Assembly: GCA_035291905.1 (NCBI GenBank)
Contig: DATDRF010000236.1
Location: 1-10,896 of the forward strand
Source: JACPLA01 sp035291905
GTDB taxonomy: Bacteria; Bacteroidota; Ignavibacteria; UBA10030
Length of the DNA: 10,896 nt
Reading direction: 5' to 3'
Shown: positions 5,859 to 10,896 of the stretch, in pieces
How positions within the stretch are numbered: the first letter of the stretch is position 1
Layout of the letters: each line of letters starts with the position of its first letter
Position numbers and translations under genes: made by a program
Notes under the pieces: model-generated
Database searches by the model: none
What the model saw: only the letters and a program-made list of their open reading frames with translations
What the model was told of the DNA's origin: nothing

Positions 5859-7154
5859 TCATACCTTCACATTGAACGCCCCGAATCCGGCATAATATCC
5901 GTTCGTGTCGAGATCCTGTTCGATCCGAATAAGCTGGTTATACTTCGCAATCCGATCGGTGCGGCTCCCCGAGCCGGTCTTGATCTGGGCGGAATTTGTC
6001 GCGACGGCGATGTCCGCGATGGTGGTATCTTCGGTTTCACCGGACCGGTGACTGAGCACCGTCGTGTACTTTGCCCGTTTGGCCATCTCAATACAATCAA
6101 GCGTTTCAGTCAGTGTTCCGATTTGATTCACTTTGATCAGAATCGAATTCGCCACGCCCATGTCAATTCCTTTTGAGAGATAATCGACATTGGTCACGAA
6201 CACATCGTCTCCGACAAGCTGTGTTTTCTTTCCCAGGGTATCTGTCAGCAATTTCCAACCCTCCCAATCTCCCTCCGACATGCCATCCTCCAGGGAAATG
6301 ATCGGATACTGTTTCACCCAATTCTCCCAATACTTCACCATTTGCTCCGACGATTTCTCGGACTTATCGGATTTGGAAAAGACGTATTTCTTCTTGTCTG
6401 CATCAAAGAACTCGCTTGCCGCCGGATCCAATCCGATATAGACCTGCTCTCCCGCCTTATAGTTTGCTTTTGCGATCGCCTCAAGGATGACTTCGAGAGC
6501 CTCTTCATTCGACTTGAGGTTGGGGGCGAATCCTCCCTCGTCACCGACTGCCGTGTTGTAGCCCTTTTTGTGAAGGACCGATTTGAGGGAATGAAATACT
6601 TCGACTCCCATTCTGAGGCCTTCGGCGAAACTCGGGGCGTCGACCGGAAGGACCATGAACTCCTGAAAATCGACATTGTTGTCCGCGTGCTTGCCGCCGT
6701 TCATGATATTCATCATGGGAACCGGAAGGACGCGCGCATTCGTGCCGCCGATGTAGCGATAGAGCGGGAGTCCAAGGGAGGCTGCGGCTGCTTTTGCCGA
6801 GGCAAGTGAGACTCCAAGGATTGCGTTTGCACCGAGCTTGCTCTTTGTCGGTGTGCCGTCGAGTTGAATCATCATTTTGTCAATGCCGACCTGATCCAGG
6901 GCATCAAAACCGACGACCTCTTCTGAAAGTACTTCGTTGACATTCTCCACGGCCTTGAGGACCCCTTTACCCAGGTAGCGGGCTTTATCGCCGTCGCGAA
7001 GCTCGACTGCCTCATTCTCGCCGGTTGAAGCTCCGCTGGGGATGGCTGCTCTCCCGACGGTTCCGTCTTCGAGCGTCAGTTCAACTTCAACGGTCGGATT
7101 CCCGCGCGAGTCGAGAATCTCCCGGGCCCATACATCGGTAATGGTCGTTTTCAT
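5859..7154 (-). CDS. eno: Enolase (phosphopyruvate hydratase)
   Basis: A complete 431-residue enolase, which interconverts 2-phosphoglycerate and phosphoenolpyruvate in glycolysis in the cytoplasm. The N-terminal substrate loop GASTGENEAVELRDGD (41-56) is present, as are the catalytic residues: Glu206 in GDEGG, Mg ligands Asp243, Glu289 and Asp316, Lys341 in LIKVNQ, Ser-His-Arg-Ser 368-371 and Lys392 in IKTGS. The length is normal. GGAG at 7161-7164, six bases before the ATG, fixes the start. It stands alone between repeat-filled spacers (119 bases after it, 225 before it), so it probably has its own promoter, which I could not identify. Nothing unusual is seen in the protein. Confidence 0.99.
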   Translation of the reverse strand: MKTTITDVWAREILDSRGNPTVEVELTLEDGTVGRAAIPSGASTGENEAVELRDGDKARYLGKGVLKAVENVNEVLSEEVVGFDALDQVGIDKMMIQLDGTPTKSKLGANAILGVSLASAKAAAASLGLPLYRYIGGTNARVLPVPMMNIMNGGKHADNNVDFQEFMVLPVDAPSFAEGLRMGVEVFHSLKSVLHKKGYNTAVGDEGGFAPNLKSNEEALEVILEAIAKANYKAGEQVYIGLDPAASEFFDADKKKYVFSKSDKSEKSSEQMVKYWENWVKQYPIISLEDGMSEGDWEGWKLLTDTLGKKTQLVGDDVFVTNVDYLSKGIDMGVANSILIKVNQIGTLTETLDCIEMAKRAKYTTVLSHRSGETEDTTIADIAVATNSAQIKTGSGSRTDRIAKYNQLIRIEQDLDTNGYYAGFGAFNVKV

Positions 7155-7257
7155 GAGTAACTCCAGGAATGATCAAGAGGAAAAAAACAGAGGTAAATCG
7201 TGGAGCAATTTGGACAAAAAATGGGGGAAAAGCAAAGGAGAGAAAGAGAGAGGTCCG

Positions 7258-7321
7258 AAGTCAGATGTCAGAGATCAGAGGTCAGAAGAACAGAGGTCAG
7301 AAATCAGAGGACAGAAGTCAG
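7258..7321. repeat. 7-bp-period purine-rich minisatellite upstream of enolase
   Basis: Nine units of the form ARRTCAG: AAGTCAG, ATGTCAG, AGATCAG, AGGTCAG, one 8-base unit AAGAACAG, AGGTCAG, AAATCAG, AGGACAG, AAGTCAG. Two further units (AGTTCAG, AAATCAG) appear at 7351-7364 after an interruption. It lies about 100 bases upstream of the enolase start, in the spacer after the DUF3788 gene. Confidence 0.85.
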
Positions 7322-7379
7322 CTTGTCTGCCGAAGTGAAACGTAGGCGGAAGTTCAGAAATCAGCCCTTTAGAAAGCAA

Positions 7380-7811
7380 TCAGGATTTGGGATGCCATTG
7401 GCTCTTGTATTGTACCAACTCAAAGACGTTGGAAAGGGCCTTTTTCGCTTTGACGTCGATCGTCAGAGGCTTCAATTTGCCGAAACTCTTGTTCGACCGA
7501 TAGCTCTTTTTCAGGTTCAAGTTTATGTTCAGGCCGTTAATGTCTTTGTTATTCTTCCCGGTAAAATAAAAAGTCATTTTGAAAAAACCCTGCCACACGG
7601 AAATCCAGCACACAGTCTTCTTCTTATAGACTAACTTGCAGAGCCATGCCTTCCCGTCATTGTAGAAATTCCATTCCAAAGACATGGGGGCAAACGTCGC
7701 GGATACTTGCTTGGCGAATTCATCCCAAACGGTTTTTGTCTTGCCGAGATATCGTAGCAGGACTTCATCATCGGGATATTCACTTTTGTCATTGAGAAGG
7801 GGTTTGTTCAT
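7380..7811 (-). CDS. DUF3788 family protein
   Basis: A 143-residue soluble protein. The opening KPLLNDKSEYPDDEVLLRYL, then WDEF (29-32), the central EWNFYNDGKAWLCKLVYKKK (46-65), TVCWISVW (66-73) and FKMTFYF (77-83) match what I know of DUF3788, a family of small proteins of unknown function found in many bacteria. No enzyme motif is visible. The start at 7811 is chosen because GAGG (7818-7821) lies six bases upstream and the family N-terminus begins there; the frame extends 15 codons further up but with unconvincing sequence. It follows the LamG lipoprotein gene by 54 bases on the same strand and may share its transcript. A 7-bp-arm hairpin (7849-7867) overlaps the end of the upstream gene. 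Confidence 0.87.
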   Translation of the reverse strand: MNKPLLNDKSEYPDDEVLLRYLGKTKTVWDEFAKQVSATFAPMSLEWNFYNDGKAWLCKLVYKKKTVCWISVWQGFFKMTFYFTGKNNKDINGLNINLNLKKSYRSNKSFGKLKPLTIDVKAKKALSNVFELVQYKSQWHPKS

Positions 7812-7865
7812 AAGGAACCTCGGGGGTATGCTGCAAGGGCGGCAGATCGAAAGCAACGGCTGCTT

Positions 7866-8648
7866 TCACTTCCGATCTTTTTCGTGATAAAGAGAGAGGA
7901 TTTCATCTTCGGTCAACGCGAGGCTGTAGACTCGAACATCGTCGATAACTCCATTGAAGTAGTGATGGCCGTTCACCCATTCCGGCTTGAAGTCCCCTAT
8001 GGTCCTGAGTTTCTGGGTGTTGAACGTGGACTTGAACCTGGGCGGGATCGATTCCGGCCACGATGCTCCGTCATAAGAAAGCTCGCGCTTCCCGTTCACG
8101 TACAGTCGAATTCTTTCCCTGTCCGCCACCATCACCAAATGATACCATACGTCAGGGACCGGTTTCGTCTTACTCGGCACGATGATGTTGATCGTACCAT
8201 CCCATACATCCGCAACGAAGGATCCCAGCGATCCGCGATAGAAGATGTCATACGACGCGGGAGAGTCCTCCGACGTGCCCCGATCGATCATGATCTCCAT
8301 ATCCCGATTCCTCGGTAATGCATGGAGTTTTACCCAGCAACTCACCGAGTACCAATGCGAATTCGCGTCAAAATTCAACGCCTGGTCGGGGTCGTCAATG
8401 GAAATCGACGCATCTCTTCCGTTGAAATCAGCCGCACGACCCGGATTCCCAAACCGGTCCGCTGTCCACGTCACGCCGCCGCTTGGCGATCCGTGGCGCC
8501 CGTTCCCGCTTACGTCGCGGGCATCGCCGTTGAACGGATAGTAAGCGACCAGATTCCGCGTCGGCAAGAGAGACGATCCCGAGCAGCCGATGGTCAGGAA
8601 TTGCAGAAAACAGATCAGCAACATTGAGAAGGGAAGTCGGTGTTTCAC
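7866..8648 (-). CDS. LamG (concanavalin A-like) domain lipoprotein
   Basis: A 260-residue lipoprotein with a GTG start. The signal is MKHRLPFSMLLICFLQFLTIG with Cys22 as the lipidated residue; Thr at -3 makes the lipobox slightly unusual. Residues about 33-256 form one LamG/concanavalin-A-like jelly roll: LVAYYPFNGDARDVSGNGRHG (33-53) at the start, ADFNG (73-77), VSCWVK (102-107), WYHLVMV and RLYVNGK in the middle, and the usual ending FNGVIDDVRVYSLALTEDEI (231-250). Such domains bind carbohydrate or protein on the cell surface; no catalytic domain is attached. The start at 8648 is decided by GGAGG (8656-8660) seven bases upstream; the longer ATG-started frame to 8711 would add a charged stretch before the signal peptide. 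The genes upstream and downstream are on the same strand with short gaps. Confidence 0.9.
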   Translation of the reverse strand: MKHRLPFSMLLICFLQFLTIGCSGSSLLPTRNLVAYYPFNGDARDVSGNGRHGSPSGGVTWTADRFGNPGRAADFNGRDASISIDDPDQALNFDANSHWYSVSCWVKLHALPRNRDMEIMIDRGTSEDSPASYDIFYRGSLGSFVADVWDGTINIIVPSKTKPVPDVWYHLVMVADRERIRLYVNGKRELSYDGASWPESIPPRFKSTFNTQKLRTIGDFKPEWVNGHHYFNGVIDDVRVYSLALTEDEILSLYHEKDRK

Positions 8649-8715
8649 GGCGGAACCTCCTTCAGAATCTGGTGGACGAAACGCGACGGAAAGCGATCGG
8701 AACCGGCACATTGGT

Positions 8716-8898
8716 TTACTCCTGAGGCTTTTCTTCGGGGGGCTTTTGATTGGTTTTCTTCATAGCTGCCAGGCCCAGGATGAGAAAGACAGCGCCCAGA
8801 CCGATGTAGAGTACCGGTCGCTCGGAGACCGCAGCCACGATCAAGAACAGGAAAGACGCAGTAAAGAAGAGATAGCCGGGTCGAAAGTACTTTTGCAC
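8716..8898 (-). CDS. Small membrane protein with two transmembrane helices
   Basis: A 60-residue protein, not recognised. Two hydrophobic helices at about residues 8-24 and 29-46 are separated by a short polar turn (SERP), and the C-terminal tail is charged (KKTNQKPPEEKPQE). The start codon is GTG; a perfect GGAGG (8904-8908) five bases upstream strongly supports it as a real gene despite its size. It lies 67 bases before the LamG lipoprotein gene on the same strand. Two short helices with a Pro/Glu tail give no hint of a specific function. Confidence 0.78.
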   Translation of the reverse strand: MQKYFRPGYLFFTASFLFLIVAAVSERPVLYIGLGAVFLILGLAAMKKTNQKPPEEKPQE

Positions 8899-8984
8899 AG
8901 AATCCTCCTTTTGTCAGTTAGCAGTTGTTTTCCCAAATTGTGCGCCTCGGTTGAATGATACGAAGCAACCTGACCGTTTTCCGA

Positions 8985-9617
8985 TCAGTACGCTATCCCC
9001 ACAGCCTGCCTCAAACATGAATCGTCATTCAGTTGCCTGAGCATGAAATCTGCCACATCCGCGCGGGAGATTCTTTGCGTGAAGAGATAGCTTCCGATCT
9101 TCGCACCGTGCCGATACACGCCGCGCTTTTTGCCGTTCGTGAGCTGAGCCGGGCGGACGATCACCCACTCGAGGGAGCTTCCCTTGATCAGGCGTTCCTG
9201 GCGAGCTTTGTCCCGGAAATAGAAGAAGGTGATAAAGGGGATGATAAAAAGCGTATAGAGCAATCCCAACCGGCCCAGGGAATCTCCGACACCGAGAGAG
9301 GTCTCACAGATGAACCGCTTCACGCCGTGTTTTTCCATGGCCGTGATGATGTTTCTTGTCCCCCTGGAAAGAATCGTTGTTCTGATGAACCAGCGCTTGT
9401 GACCGAGTGCCGAGAGAACCGCATCGTGACTTTGTACTGCACGGTCAACGGCGTCGAAGTCCAGGACATTGCCCTCAGCAACGGTGAGGCGCTCATGGAC
9501 GATTTTGATCTTTCGCGGATTTCGGGCGAAGGCCGTGACGGTGTGCCCTTGCTCCAGGGCCTGTTCGACAAGAGCCCGACCCGTGCCGCCAGTCGCACCA
9601 AAAACCAGTACTTTCAT
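8985..9617 (-). CDS. Atypical SDR, NAD(P)H-binding oxidoreductase-like protein
   Basis: A 210-residue Rossmann-fold protein of the NAD(P)H-binding (NmrA-like, atypical short-chain dehydrogenase) type. The dinucleotide loop GATGGTG is at 7-13, Arg32 after the second strand suggests NADP(H), NVLD (50-53) is the usual adenine-contact segment, and the C-terminal half contains the family pattern LEWVIVRPAQLTNG (149-162) and ISRADVADF (183-191). The classical Tyr-x3-Lys pair is absent, as is normal for this subfamily, which includes flavin reductase/biliverdin reductase B-like and regulatory proteins. A hydrophobic stretch at about 117-133 replaces a surface helix and may lie near the membrane. GAGGAG (9627-9632), nine bases before the ATG, fixes the start. 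The substrate cannot be inferred. Confidence 0.9.
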   Translation of the reverse strand: MKVLVFGATGGTGRALVEQALEQGHTVTAFARNPRKIKIVHERLTVAEGNVLDFDAVDRAVQSHDAVLSALGHKRWFIRTTILSRGTRNIITAMEKHGVKRFICETSLGVGDSLGRLGLLYTLFIIPFITFFYFRDKARQERLIKGSSLEWVIVRPAQLTNGKKRGVYRHGAKIGSYLFTQRISRADVADFMLRQLNDDSCLRQAVGIAY

Positions 9618-9659
9618 TCTCAGTTTCTCCTCAGTCCGATTTCGTGGTCGGAAAAAAGA

Positions 9660-9811
9660 GCGCCGGAATTACGGGCAAGCGGGGCGGCTGCCATCTCGTG
9701 TGTTCGTTTCACGACGACAACATGCAATCCTTGAGTTAAGACATTGCTTACAGGAGTGAAACGCGGCGTGTGCGTTGGAAGGGGTACCTTGTGGGACTTT
9801 AATTCCGGCGC
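9660..9811. repeat. Region framed by a perfect 12-bp inverted repeat
   Basis: GCGCCGGAATTA at 9660-9671 recurs as its exact reverse complement at 9800-9811. The left copy continues as a REP-like sequence (to 9694) that is repeated at the right edge of the window. The size (152 bp) and terminal inverted repeats resemble a MITE or paired REP unit, but there is no visible target-site duplication. Confidence 0.5.
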
Positions 9812-9824
9812 ACGATTTCTTTTG

Positions 9825-9852
9825 TAACTTTTCTTTTTCAAAAGAAAAGTTA
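9825..9852. repeat. Perfect 28-bp AT-rich palindrome
   Basis: Arms TAACTTTTCTTTT (9825-9837) and its exact complement (9840-9852) flank a TC centre, again giving a TTCA core. It lies about 180 bases after the VOC gene and 200 bases before the SDR gene in transcription order. It could act as a weak bidirectional terminator, or be another palindromic repeat of the class seen at 3300-3470. Confidence 0.8.
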
Positions 9853-10030
9853 AGCTGCGTTCACTCATGGTTGAGTCTCGAATTTGGTCCGCAGCATCCA
9901 TAACTCTCAACTTCCCTTCTCTCAGTCACATTTCAAGGCGTGACCCCTACTTCCCCACAGGAAGCACGCTCTCTGAGGAAAGCCTTGATGAGAATGGATC
10001 GAGATAACGTCAGCGCCGTGTTGCCAACAA

Positions 10031-10561
10031 TCATTTCGTCGTCTTGCTTCCAAGCTTTATTCCCAATTGTTCATATACGATGTCGTTCGGTTCCCATAGT
10101 TCCACTTTGTTCCCTTCAACGTCAAGGATGTGCACAAACTTACCGTAGTCGTACGTTTCGATTGTGTCCGCAATGGTGACGCCGTTCTTTTTCAGTTCCT
10201 CGACGAGAGCCGCCAGGTTTTCAACCCTGTAATTGATCATGAAGTCCTTTGTCGAAGGCTCGAAATATCTTGTTGTTTCCTTAAACGGACTCCACTGGGT
10301 AAATCCCTTTCTCGTCGTGTCTGCTCCCTGTCGCCACTCAAAGACTGCCCCGTATTGGTTGGTGTTCAACCCGAGATGCGTCTTGTACCATTCTCTTACT
10401 TTCTTGGGGTCTTTGCACTTGAAGAAGATCCCGCCTATTCCCGTCACTTTTTTCATTTCTTGCGTTTCGTTTTCTCCCGTTAGGATTGCCTTTAATGTGA
10501 AACCGGAGAAGAACGATGTCGCAACAACGGCGATCATCAAAGCCTTCCTGGTTATTTGCAT
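10031..10561 (-). CDS. VOC (glyoxalase/bleomycin-resistance fold) protein with N-terminal membrane segment
   Basis: A 176-residue protein. Residues 38-158 form a single vicinal-oxygen-chelate domain: it opens with GIGGIFFKCKDPKKVREWY (41-59), and ends FVHILDVEGNKVELWEPND (142-160), where His144 and Glu154 occupy usual metal-ligand positions; the ligand expected in the first strand is replaced by Gly. Residues 7-27 are a hydrophobic helix after a short basic start, so the protein is predicted to be exported or anchored, which is unusual for this family. The ATG at 10561 is supported by GGGAG (10566-10570) four bases upstream; an inner ATG at residue 36 (10456), exactly where cytosolic homologues would begin, has only a weak ribosome site. 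The reaction and substrate are unknown. The gene stands alone between gene-free stretches. Confidence 0.88.
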   Translation of the reverse strand: MQITRKALMIAVVATSFFSGFTLKAILTGENETQEMKKVTGIGGIFFKCKDPKKVREWYKTHLGLNTNQYGAVFEWRQGADTTRKGFTQWSPFKETTRYFEPSTKDFMINYRVENLAALVEELKKNGVTIADTIETYDYGKFVHILDVEGNKVELWEPNDIVYEQLGIKLGSKTTK

Positions 10562-10840
10562 ATTGCTCCCTGATGGTTTTCAGTTTTGTCGTAGCGGCCT
10601 TGAGTTGGTTGAACCGGCTGGCCGGCGTCAGCGGTCACCGTTTGGTTCTTGCTTTCTTGTTCTTGTGTGTCACCCACCGAGGATTGTCGCGAAAAAAGGG
10701 GAGAAAAGCAGAAGAAAAGGCTTGAATTCAGGACTCAGAGCCGGAGTCGTGAAAACCGAACAATGAGACCCGAAATCAGCGGCAAGCGTGTGGGCCGATT
10801 TCGATTGTGCGGCATTACACCAAACAAGTGCCGAGCTTGG
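10562..10840. other. Gene-free stretch upstream of the VOC gene
   Basis: No convincing gene is seen here. A short plus-strand frame (10516-10725) overlaps the VOC 5' end antisense and has hydrophobic content but no recognisable family. The promoter of the VOC gene should lie here, but I could not identify it with confidence. Confidence 0.5.
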
Positions 10841-10896
10841 ACGCCGGAATTTCGGGCCCGCCCCGTTTTACGGGGCAAATGGGGTGGCAGCCATTT
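10841..10896. repeat. REP-like element at the right edge
   Basis: Begins CGCCGGAATTTCGGGC (10842-10857), matching 9661-9676 at 15 of 16 bases, then carries a hairpin GCCCCGT-TTT-ACGGGGC (10860-10876), then a stretch matching 9676-9694 at 15 of 19 bases. The copy at 9661-9694 lacks the hairpin. The element may run past the window. Confidence 0.65.

Larger units (their letters stand above)
9618..10030. other. Gene-free repeat-bearing spacer
   Basis: This 413-base stretch holds no convincing gene. The open frames across it are made of repeat sequence and lack domain-like features. It contains a REP-like fragment (9661-9694), an inverted 12-bp repeat (9660-9671 with 9800-9811) and a 28-bp AT-rich palindrome (9825-9852). 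I see nothing else in 9853-10030. Confidence 0.6.

Noticed and set aside
7155..7257. A search for a Bacteroidetes-type (-7 TAnnTTTG) promoter upstream of enolase.
   Set aside because: Only weak, poorly spaced partial matches were found, so none is called.
7849..7867. A hairpin with 7-bp arms (GAAAGCA/TGCTTTC) at the LamG stop codon, considered as a terminator.
   Set aside because: No T tract follows on the minus strand and the next gene is only about 40 bases away.
9620..9910. A 96-codon minus-strand frame upstream of the SDR gene.
   Set aside because: It is composed of the REP-like repeat and the 28-bp palindrome, and has no family resemblance.
9700..10030. A tRNA or small RNA gene in the gene-free spacer.
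   Set aside because: No cloverleaf arms, T-loop (GTTCGAATC-like) or CCA end could be found by eye.
10516..10725. A 69-codon plus-strand frame with hydrophobic stretches and GGAG seven bases before its ATG.
   Set aside because: It overlaps the VOC gene start antisense, everything else in the window is on the minus strand, and no family is recognised. The GGAG may be chance, but it is the least certain rejection.

Overview
All eight convincing protein genes and one small membrane ORF lie on the minus strand, so transcription runs right to left. The base composition is balanced. Most genes have a clear Shine-Dalgarno sequence. The mix of genes (ECF sigma factor, membrane anti-sigma with HEAT repeats, DUF4097 adhesin-like protein, a stand-alone phosphohexomutase, enolase, DUF3788, LamG lipoprotein) and the very repeat-rich spacers suggest a free-living Gram-negative bacterium of the FCB group, perhaps Ignavibacteria or a relative. 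This placement is inference; no rRNA or other phylogenetic marker was used.

Layout from left to right. Positions 1-474 hold no gene: palindromic repeats, a nested inverted repeat (107-302) and a rho-independent terminator (415-453). Positions 475-3207 are a three-gene operon, read as sigma factor (2614-3207), anti-sigma factor (1640-2614), secreted DUF4097 protein (475-1638), with overlapping or 1-nt junctions. A candidate ECF promoter lies at 3212-3239. Positions 3297-3490 are a cluster of short palindromes. Then come a phosphoglucomutase/phosphomannomutase (3492-4889), an unrecognised lipoprotein (4939-5739) and enolase (5859-7154). A DUF3788 protein (7380-7811), a LamG-domain lipoprotein (7866-8648), a 60-residue two-helix membrane protein (8716-8898) and an atypical SDR oxidoreductase (8985-9617) follow at short spacings. 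Positions 9618-10030 are gene-free and repeat-bearing. A VOC/glyoxalase-fold protein with an N-terminal membrane segment occupies 10031-10561, and 10562-10896 is gene-free and ends in a REP-like element.

Functionally, the left operon looks like an envelope-responsive regulatory module. The anti-sigma holds the sigma factor at the membrane through its zinc-finger-like domain and exposes HEAT repeats outside; the DUF4097 beta-repeat protein is exported and could be ligand or effector. The middle genes are central carbon and cell-envelope sugar metabolism. The right part is accessory.

The most unusual content is non-coding. Four AT- or purine-rich tracts all have a 7-bp period but different unit sequences, and one of them lies inside the phosphohexomutase reading frame. 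A second class is a set of palindromes with unrelated arms but nearly the same four-base centre (TTCA/TGAA and variants). I saw no CRISPR array, tRNA, rRNA, transposase or phage gene, and no clearly new multi-gene system beyond these.
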